Shown here: positions 26,613 to 35,063 of the stretch, piece after piece
Layout of the letters: every line of letters begins with the position of its first letter
Position numbering within the stretch: the first letter of the stretch is position 1
Assembly (NCBI RefSeq): GCF_021026315.1
Contig: NZ_JAJNCX010000002.1
Span: 186,001-250,000 of the forward strand
DNA length: 64,000 nucleotides
From: Rhizobium sp. C4
Lineage (GTDB): Bacteria; Pseudomonadota; Alphaproteobacteria; Rhizobiales; Rhizobiaceae
Direction: 5' to 3'
Position numbers and translations under genes: made by a program
Notes under the pieces: generated by a model
The model's input: the letters and a program-made list of their open reading frames with translations, nothing else
What the model was told of the DNA's origin: nothing
Database searches by the model: none

Positions 26613-28919
26613 TCAGGGTTCGCTCTGGAGGGGTGGAACGACCACCACCGCCTTTGATTCAAGCAGCGGCTCCGGCTTGATGCCGAGTTCCGACAGGATG
26701 TCCGGCCCCTCCATGGAAGGTCTCAGCGGCTGTCCGGGAACGAGCGGCGTCCGCGACATGTTCGGAATGGGGCCGATTGTGATGCTGCGGCCACCGTCCG
26801 GATGGGGTCGGTCGAGATAGATGCCCCGCATCGCGGCGCTCGGGTCTGCCATCACCTGCTGCACGGTCTGAACACGATGGACGCCGATCTGGTGCGGCAG
26901 GAGACGCGCCGACCATTCATCGACTGTCGCGTGCTGCAAGCGATCCTCGAGGCATGTTTCAAGCGCGCCGGCTTCCAGCGCGCTCACACCTTCCAACCCC
27001 TCAATGTGTTTGAGCGCTGGAAGCTTTTCCGGACGCGCGGCCACGAACATCCAGCCGTCCGATGCCTTGTAGCAACGGTGCAGCGGGCTGCTGCCAAGGC
27101 TTTCCTGCCCGCGCGGCTCGCTCCAGCTTTTGCCGTCATAGGTGTTCATGACGATGGACTGGAGCAGCGAGGCCGTGAAGACGAGGCCGGTCGAGACCTG
27201 CTGGGCAGGTGCCGTCTTTCCCTCGGCTCTCAAGCTGTTGCGATGATAGACGGCGAGCGCGACCCCGAACGAGCCGGTGAGCGCCGTGCCATAATCGTTG
27301 ACGGGGAAGGGTTCCATGGCCGGAACGCCGTCGCCGAAGCGTTCCATCATTCCGGTTGCCGCCTGCGCCTGGTTTTCATAGCCCGGACGCCAGGCCCAAG
27401 GGCCATCAAGCCCGTAGAGCGAATAGGAGATGTAGATCACATGCGGATTGAGCTCCCGCAGCTTGTCGAAGCTGATCCCCATCTTGTCGGCAACGCCAAG
27501 CCGAAAATTCTGCAGGAAGAGATCACAATTCCCGGCCAGCGCTTCCAGCACCGGCTGCGTGCCGGGTTTCTTCAGGTCGAGAAACATGCTGCGCTTGCCG
27601 CGATTGACATCGGGACCGGCGCCAACACCGTTTGGATCGTCTATCTTGATGACGTCAGCACCAAACTCGGCGAGTGTTCGCCCGCAGGCAGGGCCGACAA
27701 GCACGGAGCCAAGATCGACGAGCCGCAGCCCGGCCAGCGGCGGCCGGTTGTCCGGTTCAGTGGCAAGCGGAAGCGAGAGCGGCGGCCGTGTCTCGAGTTC
27801 AGACAGGATTTCATCGCGATGTTGATCGGGAAAGGGCGCCGGCCGCGTGATCGCTCCGGGCGTCTCACTCAGGCGCGCCTGAATGCCGGGTTGTAGCATC
27901 GGACCCAGCTCGGGGTCGTTGATCTCCACGATGCAGCCCGACTCGCGTGCCTCCTGAAGTTCCATCCACTCCTGACTGGTGCGAACCATGGCGATCGGGA
28001 CGCCGGCGCGGTTCAGGGTCTCTTCCCACTCCACAGCCGGGCGCGCGGCGAAAAGGGCTTCCATGCGGGAAAGAAGTTCCCGGACCTTTACGGGGTCGGT
28101 GCGGAAGACCTTGTTGATATCGTTCATGAAGGGCTGGCCGAGCCAGTCTTCGACCCCGGCCCCCTTCAGGAAGGCGCGGACATGCTTGCCGTGATAGCAG
28201 AGCATATCGACCCAGCGGCCGTCAGCGCATTGGTAGCTTCGAACCCAGGGCGTTCCCGGCAGGCCTTTCCATTTCGGGCTGCCGATCGCCATGAATGTCG
28301 CGTCGTGGAGCGGAACCTCGATATGCTGCCCGCGCCCGTCTCTCTGACGCGCCACCAGGGCCATTGCGATACTGAGCGCGCCCATGCAACCGGCATATAC
28401 GGAGGAAACGGGCGTCATCGTATAGATCGGACGCCCGTCATCGGCGGGGAGTTCACGCCTGCCGCCATCGGTGCGCAGCCGCTGGGCCTTGAGCAGGAAA
28501 TTGCCGGTCGCCGCACCAAGCATGCCCTCCCACCCCGGCATGGCGGCGCGCGCGTCGCTGCTCGCGAATCCCGGCAGGCTGCACCAGACGAGATGGGGGT
28601 GAAGGCGCGTCAACTGATGCGGGTCGAGGCCGAGCCGGGTCATGACACCCGGCCGGAAGTTCTCGATGACGACATCGGCGCCTGCGATGAGGCGTCTTGC
28701 GATATGAAGATCGGCGACCTGTTTGAGATCGAGCACGATGGAGCGCTTGCCCCGGTTCCACATGGCGTTGCCGGGGCCTTTCATGAAAGGCCCGCCCGGC
28801 GGCTCGACGCGGATGACATCGGCACCGTGATCGGCAAGCTGCATCGCCGCCAGCGGTCCGGCGATATATTGGCCGAAATCGATGACCCGCAGGCCCTGAA
28901 GCGCTCCTGTCCCAACCAT
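26613..28919 (-). CDS. Two-domain family III CoA-transferase (CaiB/BaiF tandem fusion)
   Basis: A 768-residue protein made of two CaiB/BaiF units, about 1-375 and 390-768. Each begins with the typical start (GLRVIDFGQYIAGPLAAMQL and GLRLVDLGSVLVGPACGRTL) and repeats NRGKRSIVLDLK or NRGKRSMFLDLK. Family III enzymes move CoA through an aspartyl intermediate. The C-terminal half has a candidate Asp in NDYGTALTG, while the matching N-terminal stretch reads PVSSVYAG, without Asp. The N-half may be structural, so the fused chain mimics the interlocked homodimer with one active site. It heads the minus-strand operon, divergent from a flavoprotein gene. Confidence 0.87.
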   Translation of the reverse strand: MVGTGALQGLRVIDFGQYIAGPLAAMQLADHGADVIRVEPPGGPFMKGPGNAMWNRGKRSIVLDLKQVADLHIARRLIAGADVVIENFRPGVMTRLGLDPHQLTRLHPHLVWCSLPGFASSDARAAMPGWEGMLGAATGNFLLKAQRLRTDGGRRELPADDGRPIYTMTPVSSVYAGCMGALSIAMALVARQRDGRGQHIEVPLHDATFMAIGSPKWKGLPGTPWVRSYQCADGRWVDMLCYHGKHVRAFLKGAGVEDWLGQPFMNDINKVFRTDPVKVRELLSRMEALFAARPAVEWEETLNRAGVPIAMVRTSQEWMELQEARESGCIVEINDPELGPMLQPGIQARLSETPGAITRPAPFPDQHRDEILSELETRPPLSLPLATEPDNRPPLAGLRLVDLGSVLVGPACGRTLAEFGADVIKIDDPNGVGAGPDVNRGKRSMFLDLKKPGTQPVLEALAGNCDLFLQNFRLGVADKMGISFDKLRELNPHVIYISYSLYGLDGPWAWRPGYENQAQAATGMMERFGDGVPAMEPFPVNDYGTALTGSFGVALAVYHRNSLRAEGKTAPAQQVSTGLVFTASLLQSIVMNTYDGKSWSEPRGQESLGSSPLHRCYKASDGWMFVAARPEKLPALKHIEGLEGVSALEAGALETCLEDRLQHATVDEWSARLLPHQIGVHRVQTVQQVMADPSAAMRGIYLDRPHPDGGRSITIGPIPNMSRTPLVPGQPLRPSMEGPDILSELGIKPEPLLESKAVVVVPPLQSEP

Positions 28920-29155
28920 GGATTATCGATCATCCCCTGAAAGCTCGTGAGCAAAGATTAGTTGCTTCGTGAAGCGTGGCCAGTTCTTTGCGGGCGGGGC
29001 CTCCAACACGTCACATACATGTTGAAAGGCAGGATGCAGGCCTTCGAAGGTCGATTTGAGCAGCGTCCCGTCGCGCGCGTGATTAAGTCGGTAGCCAATG
29101 CGAAGCCGCTGCGAATGACGCCACGGCCGCCATGGTCATGACGAAAGGGTGACGG

Positions 29156-30226
29156 ATGCCTGTGACATCGCGAGGACCGGATTTTTCTCTCAATACCGAC
29201 TTTACCCGGCTCGTGGGTGTCCGCTTTCCCATCATGAACGCGGGAATGGGCTGGGTTTCGCTGCCGAAAATGGTAGCCGCCGTCTCGAATGCAGGCGGGC
29301 TCGGGATGCTGGGGGCGGGCGTTCAGCCGCCGTCGGTCGTCGCCGAGCAAATCCGCGAGATCCGCGCGCTGACCGACAAACCGTTCGGCATCAATTGCCC
29401 GCTTGCCCTGCCGAACGCGGTCGAAAACGCCAGGCTGGCGCTTCTTGAAGAGGTGCCGGTGATCAACTACTCAATGGGACGCGGCGACTGGATTGCCGAA
29501 GCGGCGGCGCGCTATGGCGGCAAGACGATTGCATCGGTCAACTCCGTCAAGCTTGCGCAGAGTGCCGAGCAGCGCGGGGCTGATGCCGTGATTGCAACGG
29601 GGTTTGAAGCCGCAGGTCATGCCGGCGAAATCGGCACCTTCGTGCTTCTTCAGAGGCTTCGCGAAGTGCTGACCATCCCGATTGTCGCCGCCGGCGGGGT
29701 CGCCAGCGGTGCGGGGCTCGTTGGCGCTCTGGCGCTGGGGGCAAGCGCCGTTTCTCTCGGAACCCGCTTTGCCGTGTCGGCGGAAAGCACCTGGCACGAC
29801 AATTTCAAGCAGACCGCCCTTGGCAAGGATGTTCATGACACGCTTGTTTCGGAGAAGTTCGGCGGCTCGCCCAACCGTCTGATGCGCACGCCGCAGGCAG
29901 AGAAGATCCTTGCCTCGCAACTCAACCCGATCTCGGCCTTTCTCTATTCCTTCAAGATCGCCCGGCAGATGGATGTCTCCTATCTCAAGCTTGCCGCCGA
30001 CACGTTGCGCCAGGGGCCGAAGCGGGCTTTCGACATGCTGAGCATGGCGTCCATGCAACGTTACAATCGCCTCAGTTTCGAGGGCGATGTGACGAAGGGG
30101 ACGATCCATGCAGGCCAGAGCGTCGGCCTTCTGCATGACGTTCCGGACAGCGCCGACATCATTCGCCGGATCCTGTCCGAGGCAGAGGAAACGATGGCAC
30201 GTCTCAACAGGACGTTTGCAGGTTGA
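29156..30226 (+). CDS. Nitronate monooxygenase-like FMN flavoprotein
   Basis: A 356-residue member of the 2-nitropropane dioxygenase family: VRFPIMNAGMGWVS, NAGGLGMLGAGVQPP, TGFEAAGHAGEIGTF with the conserved His, AAGGVASGAGLVGAL for FMN phosphate, and VSLGTRFAVSAEST. It is longer at the C-terminus than its relative at 23185. An AAAGGG site precedes the ATG. A hot-dog protein gene follows, with its start 29 bases after this stop. It is divergently transcribed from the CoA-transferase/crotonase operon. Likely an FMN-dependent oxidoreductase of an acyl-CoA intermediate; nitronate activity is not excluded. Confidence 0.83.
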   Translation: MPVTSRGPDFSLNTDFTRLVGVRFPIMNAGMGWVSLPKMVAAVSNAGGLGMLGAGVQPPSVVAEQIREIRALTDKPFGINCPLALPNAVENARLALLEEVPVINYSMGRGDWIAEAAARYGGKTIASVNSVKLAQSAEQRGADAVIATGFEAAGHAGEIGTFVLLQRLREVLTIPIVAAGGVASGAGLVGALALGASAVSLGTRFAVSAESTWHDNFKQTALGKDVHDTLVSEKFGGSPNRLMRTPQAEKILASQLNPISAFLYSFKIARQMDVSYLKLAADTLRQGPKRAFDMLSMASMQRYNRLSFEGDVTKGTIHAGQSVGLLHDVPDSADIIRRILSEAEETMARLNRTFAG

Positions 30227-30255
30227 AACGCGCTGCAGGTCAAAGGGGGGCGATC

Positions 30256-30672
30256 ATGACCGATGTGATTGGGGAACGGTTTCTTTCCGAGCAGGAGAAG
30301 CGCCATGGCGCGCCGAAGACCGAGCGGGTCGAGGCCGGACGTGTCCGTGACTTTCTGGCGGCGATCGAAGCCGGACCATTCGATCCGGCCCTGCCTGTCC
30401 CGCCGCTTTTCCTGCTGACGCTCGGCCGAACGCGGCGACCCCATCTTGACCGTCTTCCGGGCGGAACGGTCAACGCCAATGATGCGTTCGAGTTTTACGA
30501 GGACGTCTTCGTCGGAGACGAAATCACGATCGAAACGAGAATGGTTTCGGTCGAGAAAAAGGCCGGCAGCAAGGGCGACCTCTATCTCATTACCGCAGAG
30601 AAACTCTATCGCAGAACGCCGAAAGGCGAGCTGGTTGCCAAACGCACCAACAGCGTTCTGCGCTGGGAATAG
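30256..30672 (+). CDS. MaoC-like half hot-dog protein (FAS1-like dehydratase N-terminal domain)
   Basis: A 138-residue protein resembling the N-terminal hot-dog domain of MaoC-type hydratases: EAGRVRDFLAAIEAGP at the start, VPPLFLLTLGR, GTVNANDAFEFYEDVFVGDEITIETRM and KGDLYLITAEKLYR. The catalytic D-x-N-x-x-H motif of hydratase 2 is not present, so it may be a structural partner of a separate catalytic half, as in heteromeric MaoC hydratases. The ATG at 30256 has AAAGGGGGG upstream; a TTG at 30223 overlapping the previous gene is the alternative. A good catalytic partner candidate is encoded at 13103-13516 or 56192-56665. Confidence 0.7.
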   Translation: MTDVIGERFLSEQEKRHGAPKTERVEAGRVRDFLAAIEAGPFDPALPVPPLFLLTLGRTRRPHLDRLPGGTVNANDAFEFYEDVFVGDEITIETRMVSVEKKAGSKGDLYLITAEKLYRRTPKGELVAKRTNSVLRWE

Positions 30673-30703
30673 TGGCGGCAGCTCTTATCTGCTCTGCCGC
30701 CAC
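30672..30703. terminator. Bidirectional terminator-like hairpin
   Basis: GTGGCGGCAG (30672-30681) and CTGCCGCCAC (30694-30703) form a perfect 10-bp stem with a 12-base loop between two convergent genes. The stem starts at the last base of the upstream stop codon. There is no strong T tract on the plus strand, though CTTATTTTCC follows. Confidence 0.55.
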
Positions 30704-30708
30704 CTGCC

Positions 30709-31512
30709 TTATTTTCCGGTGAAGACCGGCTTGCGCTTCTCGAGAAAGGCATGTGCCGCCTCTGCATGGTCCGCCGAGAAGTGGGACATCAGCTCAAGTC
30801 CGCTATGGGCCTCGATGACCGCTTCGAACTGGCTGCGCAACACCATGTTGATCGCCTGCTTGGTCGAATTGATTGCGAAGCTCGCGCCCGAGGCCAGGCG
30901 CTCGGCCATGCCATAGGCGGTTTCATCAAGCTTGTCGGCAGGCACCGCACGCGTGATCAGGCCGATTTCGGCTGCATCCTTGGCGATGATCGGATCGCCT
31001 GTCAGCAGATACTCGCGGGCCCGCTGGTAGCCGATCAATTGCGGCCATATCAGCGCGCCGCCATCGCCTGCGGTATAGCCGACAGCGACATGGGGATCGC
31101 CGAGCTTGGCGGTTTCGACGGCATAGGTCAGATCGCAGAAGAGTGCCAGGGTCGCGCCAAGGCCGATGGCATGGCCGTTGATCCGCGCGATGATGGGCTT
31201 TTCAAGCCGCAGCAGTCCGTAGAGCATGTCGGAGGCTTCGCGCATGGCAAGGACTGCAGCCATGGGCTGGTCGAGCAACCGGACCATCTCGTTGACATCG
31301 CCGCCGGCCGAAAACGCCCGGTCGCCGGCGCCGGTGACGACCACGACCTTGGTGTCCGGATCCTGGTTGATCGTGATGAAAACCGTCTTCAGGTCTTCAT
31401 GCATGCCGGCGGTGACGGCATTGGTCGGTGGTGCGTCCAGGGTGATGGTCAGGACACTGCCGCGCGATGAGAACTTAAGGTGCTTGTATCTGTCGTAAAC
31501 GCTCATGCTCAT
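30709..31512 (-). CDS. Enoyl-CoA hydratase/isomerase family
   Basis: A 267-residue crotonase with AFSAGGDVNEM, NGHAIGLGATLALFCD and DPHVAVGYTAGDGG. The first classical Glu position is Thr and the second is His, with a possible acidic residue in GDGG. It is therefore not a standard hydratase. The protein at 45255-46055 shares the same odd pattern (EPHINIGLVVGDG), so these two form a subgroup, as possibly does 63226-64000. The start ATG overlaps the upstream stop (ATGA); a second ATG two codons later is possible. It is the last gene of the operon that begins at 35879. Confidence 0.85.
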   Translation of the reverse strand: MSMSVYDRYKHLKFSSRGSVLTITLDAPPTNAVTAGMHEDLKTVFITINQDPDTKVVVVTGAGDRAFSAGGDVNEMVRLLDQPMAAVLAMREASDMLYGLLRLEKPIIARINGHAIGLGATLALFCDLTYAVETAKLGDPHVAVGYTAGDGGALIWPQLIGYQRAREYLLTGDPIIAKDAAEIGLITRAVPADKLDETAYGMAERLASGASFAINSTKQAINMVLRSQFEAVIEAHSGLELMSHFSADHAEAAHAFLEKRKPVFTGK

Positions 31513-32279
31513 TTTCCGGTAAAGACCGGCCTCCTCTTTTCGATGAATGCCATCGACGCTTCCCTGTGGTCTTGCGAGCGCGTCAAAATGCGGCTGCCTT
31601 CCCGCTCCAGCGTCAGTGCCGCGGCGAGCGGCGCTTCGGCGCCATGGTTGACGACATCCTTGATCTGGCGAACGGAAAGCGGTGGTTGTTCTGCAATGCG
31701 CTGCGCCACGGCAAGAGCTGCGGCGAGGGCTGTTCCCGCTTCAACAACCTCGCTCACCAGCCCCATGTCGGCAGCCTCCCGCGCGGAGAAGCGGTCTCCG
31801 GTCAGCAGATAGCGCATGGCCTTGAATTTGCCGACCGCGCGCGGGAAGCGTTGCGTTCCTCCATTGCCGGGCAGGATGCCGAGCCGCACTTCCGGGAAGG
31901 CGAACTCGGCCTTCTCTCCGGCAATGATGATGTCGCAGAGCATTGCGAATTCGGCGCCGCCGCCAAGCGCGATACCGTCGACCGCCGCGATCAGCGGAAC
32001 CCGGCAGCTTGAAAGCGGCGCCCAGATCCGTTGCGAGACAAAGGCGCTGTCCTCGCGGTTGGCCGATTCCGGAAACTCCTTGATATCGCCACCGGCCGAA
32101 AAGCAGGTCTCGTTTCCCGTGATCACGATTGCCCTTGTGTTGGGATCGCCATCGCTTTCCAGGATGGCCGCCGCGATCGCCTTGCGCAGTGCCAGGCTGA
32201 GCGCGTTGCGGGCCTGCGGTCGGTTCATCCGCAGGATGCGAACGTGGCCGACAATGTCCGTAATCAGGTCTTGCGTCAT
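31509..32279 (-). CDS. Enoyl-CoA hydratase (both catalytic glutamates present)
   Basis: A 256-residue crotonase that keeps the complete hydratase active site: oxyanion loops CFSAGGDIKEF (59-69) and GIALGGGAEF (102-111), E110 and E130 (FPEVRLG), exactly 20 residues apart as in rat mitochondrial enoyl-CoA hydratase, and GILPGNGGTQRF. It should hydrate trans-2-enoyl-CoA to 3-hydroxyacyl-CoA. The ATG at 32279 overlaps the upstream transporter stop by ATGA; the longer frame to 32549 is inside that gene. It is coupled to the next crotonase gene by another ATGA overlap. Confidence 0.9.
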   Translation of the reverse strand: MTQDLITDIVGHVRILRMNRPQARNALSLALRKAIAAAILESDGDPNTRAIVITGNETCFSAGGDIKEFPESANREDSAFVSQRIWAPLSSCRVPLIAAVDGIALGGGAEFAMLCDIIIAGEKAEFAFPEVRLGILPGNGGTQRFPRAVGKFKAMRYLLTGDRFSAREAADMGLVSEVVEAGTALAAALAVAQRIAEQPPLSVRQIKDVVNHGAEAPLAAALTLEREGSRILTRSQDHREASMAFIEKRRPVFTGK

Positions 32280-33196
32280 GGCGTCGGTGTCTCCTCCGCG
32301 AGGCGTTGGCGTCCAAGCCGGTGCTCGCGACGTGCGACCACGATGCCGGCTGCAATGATGAGCGCTGCGCCCGCGAATGTCGAAGCGCTTGGATGTTCCC
32401 CGAAGAAGAACATGCCGATCAGCGTGGCCCAGAGCAGGGTTGAATATTCGAAGGGTGCGATCAGTGAGATCGGCGCATATTTGTAACATGCCGTCAGCAG
32501 CAGCTGCCCGAGACCGCCCAACGCACCGATGCCGATGAGCATGAGCCACTGCAGCGGATCAGGCCAGAGCCAGCCGAAGGGCATGGTCGCAAGCGCCATG
32601 AGCGACGAGAAGAACGAGAAATAGAAAACGATTGAGGTCGGGGATTCCGTGCCGGACAATTGCCGGATCTGGATGAGCGAAAAGGAGAAACAGATGGCAT
32701 TGCCGAGGCAGCAGGCGATGCCGATCAGGGCTGCGGTGTCATAGCTGCCGCTGAGCTTCGGCAGCATGATGATGAGAACGCCGACGATGCCGACAATGAC
32801 GGCCGTGCCTCTCCAGATGCCGACAGTCTCTTTCAGAACCAGCATTGCGAGGATGACATTGAGGATCGGCGTCAGATAGAGAATGGCTGTCACATCGGTG
32901 AGCGGCAGGTAACGCAGCGCAACGAACCAGAAACCGAGCGCGCCGCAGCCGAGTATCGAGCGAACGAGATGGCCGTCTGGCCGTTTCGTCTTCAGGCTTT
33001 GCAGTTGGCCTCGAAACGCCAGTGACACGAAAAGAACCGGAACGATGACGAAGGAGCGGGCGAACAGGATCTGTCCGGTGGGCAGCGCATCGGCTGCTTT
33101 GACGAGGCCCGCCATGGCGACGAAACACAAGGCAGCCATCATGCGCATGCCGATGCCCAGATAGACACGGCCGGCCAGTTCGTGTCGCGTATTCAT
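32276..33196 (-). CDS. DMT-family (EamA) membrane transporter
   Basis: A 306-residue integral membrane protein with about ten hydrophobic helices in two EamA repeats (about 10-145 and 155-290). Motifs such as GALGFWFVALRYLPLTDVTAILYLTPIL in repeat 1 and PFEYSTLLWATLIGMFFFGEHPS in repeat 2 are typical. DMT proteins usually export metabolites or amino acids. Its position among crotonase genes, with overlaps or short gaps, suggests release or uptake of a pathway intermediate. The ATG at 33196 was chosen because membrane sequence starts soon after; the longer frame to 33424 overlaps the upstream crotonase. Confidence 0.86.
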   Translation of the reverse strand: MNTRHELAGRVYLGIGMRMMAALCFVAMAGLVKAADALPTGQILFARSFVIVPVLFVSLAFRGQLQSLKTKRPDGHLVRSILGCGALGFWFVALRYLPLTDVTAILYLTPILNVILAMLVLKETVGIWRGTAVIVGIVGVLIIMLPKLSGSYDTAALIGIACCLGNAICFSFSLIQIRQLSGTESPTSIVFYFSFFSSLMALATMPFGWLWPDPLQWLMLIGIGALGGLGQLLLTACYKYAPISLIAPFEYSTLLWATLIGMFFFGEHPSASTFAGAALIIAAGIVVARREHRLGRQRLAEETPTP

Positions 33197-33245
33197 GCCA
33201 CCAGTCGCTTCCACGCTGCGTGCCTCTCTTGATTGCCGGGGTCGA

Positions 33246-34043
33246 CTAGCGCCCCTTGAAGCGGGGTGGGCGCTTCTCCCGGAAGCTGTCGACGCCTTCC
33301 CTGGCGTCTTCGCTCCCACGCAGCCGCACTCGAATATCGTCAAAGCCCGCGATAGCGGCCGCCGGTCCGTCTTCCAGTGCCGCGCGCGCGTTGGCCATGG
33401 TGGCTTCCACGGCAAGCGGTGCAACGGTGTGTGCGATCTTCAATGCGATCTCGCGGGCGCGATCGAATTCCTGCCCGGCGGGGACGACTTCCTGCACGAA
33501 ATTGAACCGCAGCGCCGTTTCGGCGTCCCATTCGTCGCCGGTCAGGAGATAGCGCATGGCATTGCCCCAACCGGCCCGCTCGACCATCCGGATCGTCGCG
33601 CCGCCTGCCGCCATGATGCCGCGCTTCACCTCCATCTGGGTGAAGCGGCAGTTGTCTGCGGCAATCACGATATCGGCGGAGAGCATCATTTCCACGCCGA
33701 CTGTGTAGCAGATGCCCTTGACCGCGACCACGAGCGGCTTCTTGCGGAAAGGCGGGCGCAGGTTCCAGACATCAAGCGCATCAGAAGGGTAGGGGGATTC
33801 TCCGCGCGCCCACACCTCGGCGAGCTTCGGAAGATCAAGCCCTGCGGTGAAATTGGCGCCTTCCGCGTAGACGAGCCCACAGCGCGCTTCAGGGTCCTGG
33901 TCGAACGCGGTGAGGGCGTAAGCATATTCGCGCAGCATTTTCGGCGTGAAGCCGTTGAGCTTTGCGGGACGGTCTATGCCGATCAGCCGCAGCGCACCTT
34001 CGCTGCACACATTGATCCGGCCATCGCTATTGTCATCGGTCAT
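33246..34043 (-). CDS. Enoyl-CoA hydratase family (both catalytic glutamates present)
   Basis: A 265-residue crotonase with NFTAGLDLPKL (64-74), VKGICYTVGVEMMLSADI and both hydratase glutamates, E118 and E138, 20 residues apart. The usual GGTQR after the second Glu is AGGATIRM. The oxyanion loop TAGLD differs from the common SAGGD. It should hydrate an enoyl-CoA or carry out related chemistry with two acidic residues. The start at 34043 overlaps the upstream oxidoreductase gene by 11 bases; the longer frame to 34403 lies within that gene and is rejected. Confidence 0.85.
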   Translation of the reverse strand: MTDDNSDGRINVCSEGALRLIGIDRPAKLNGFTPKMLREYAYALTAFDQDPEARCGLVYAEGANFTAGLDLPKLAEVWARGESPYPSDALDVWNLRPPFRKKPLVVAVKGICYTVGVEMMLSADIVIAADNCRFTQMEVKRGIMAAGGATIRMVERAGWGNAMRYLLTGDEWDAETALRFNFVQEVVPAGQEFDRAREIALKIAHTVAPLAVEATMANARAALEDGPAAAIAGFDDIRVRLRGSEDAREGVDSFREKRPPRFKGR

Positions 34044-35061
34044 CAGATACCTCCCCAAATCCCTGCAAGACGATTTTTCCAACTGCCCGACGGGAGGCGA
34101 TCTTTTCGGCTCCCTCGGCAAACTTCGAGAACGGCAGCACGCTGTCGATCTCTGCTTCCATTTTGCCGGCGGCCAGCGCCTCGAATGCGTCTTCAATGCC
34201 GGCGGCAAGTTCGGGGTCGCGCAGGCGGAAGAGCCGATCAAGGGTTGAGCCGAGCACGACGAGATCCTTGACCAGAACATAGTTGGCCGGAATTTGAGGG
34301 ATTTGGCCCGACGCGAAGCCGACAACCACATATCTGCCGCCGGGCACGAGGCAGCGGATTGCACCTTCGAAGGCATCTCCACCCACGACATCCACCACGG
34401 CATCGACGCCCCTGAGCCCCTGCTCCAAAAGCGCCTCCTTCATGCCGTTGCGCGAAGGCTCCAGCTTGTCCGAGCGCAGCACGATTTCGGCCCCCAATCT
34501 CCTGGCGGCCGCCTCTTTCTGGTCGGACGAGACGAGTGCGACGACGCGGGCGCCGAGATGGCGGGCGTACTGAATGCCAGCCGATCCGACGCCCCCGGTT
34601 GCTCCCGTCAGCAGGACCCATTCGCCCGGTTTCAGCCTGGCGCGCAGGCGCATTGCGCCGACGACCGTCGCGATGACCGTGCCGCATGCCGCCCCGTCGG
34701 CGAAGCCGATCCTGTCCGGCAGGCGAATGCAGCTCCAGTCCGGTGCAGCAACATATTCGGCAAAGGCACCGAACTGAGGCTGCGCCGCGACGCGGTCTCC
34801 GACCTTGAAGCCCCGAACGTCGGCACCCGTGGCTATGATCGTACCGGCCACGTCGCGGCCCGGCACGAAGGGAAGGGCCGGCTTGACCTGATATTTGCCC
34901 TCGATCATCAGCAGATCGGGAAAGTTGATCGCGGCGGCCTCGGTGCGGATCAGGACCTGATCGGCCATGGGCTGCGGTCGGGCGCTGCGGCCGAAATGCG
35001 CCTCTCGCCAGTCGCCATAGGCCGAGACGATGACGGCGCGCATGTCTTCTTCGTCTGCCAT
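34033..35061 (-). CDS. Zinc-less quinone oxidoreductase-like MDR protein
   Basis: A 342-residue medium-chain reductase without the zinc-ligand cysteines of alcohol dehydrogenases. It has NFPDLLMIEGKYQ and PFVPGRDVAGTI in the N-terminal domain and GATGGVGSAGIQYARHLGA as the NADPH-binding motif (about 147-165), then LVSSDQKEAAARRLGAE. Related enzymes are NADPH:quinone reductase and some enoyl-CoA reductases, so reduction of an enoyl-CoA is plausible here. The ATG at 35061 lies three bases after the upstream stop; a GTG at 35067 overlapping it is possible. It is sandwiched between two crotonase genes. Confidence 0.86.
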   Translation of the reverse strand: MADEEDMRAVIVSAYGDWREAHFGRSARPQPMADQVLIRTEAAAINFPDLLMIEGKYQVKPALPFVPGRDVAGTIIATGADVRGFKVGDRVAAQPQFGAFAEYVAAPDWSCIRLPDRIGFADGAACGTVIATVVGAMRLRARLKPGEWVLLTGATGGVGSAGIQYARHLGARVVALVSSDQKEAAARRLGAEIVLRSDKLEPSRNGMKEALLEQGLRGVDAVVDVVGGDAFEGAIRCLVPGGRYVVVGFASGQIPQIPANYVLVKDLVVLGSTLDRLFRLRDPELAAGIEDAFEALAAGKMEAEIDSVLPFSKFAEGAEKIASRRAVGKIVLQGFGEVSDDR

Positions 35062-35063
35062 GA

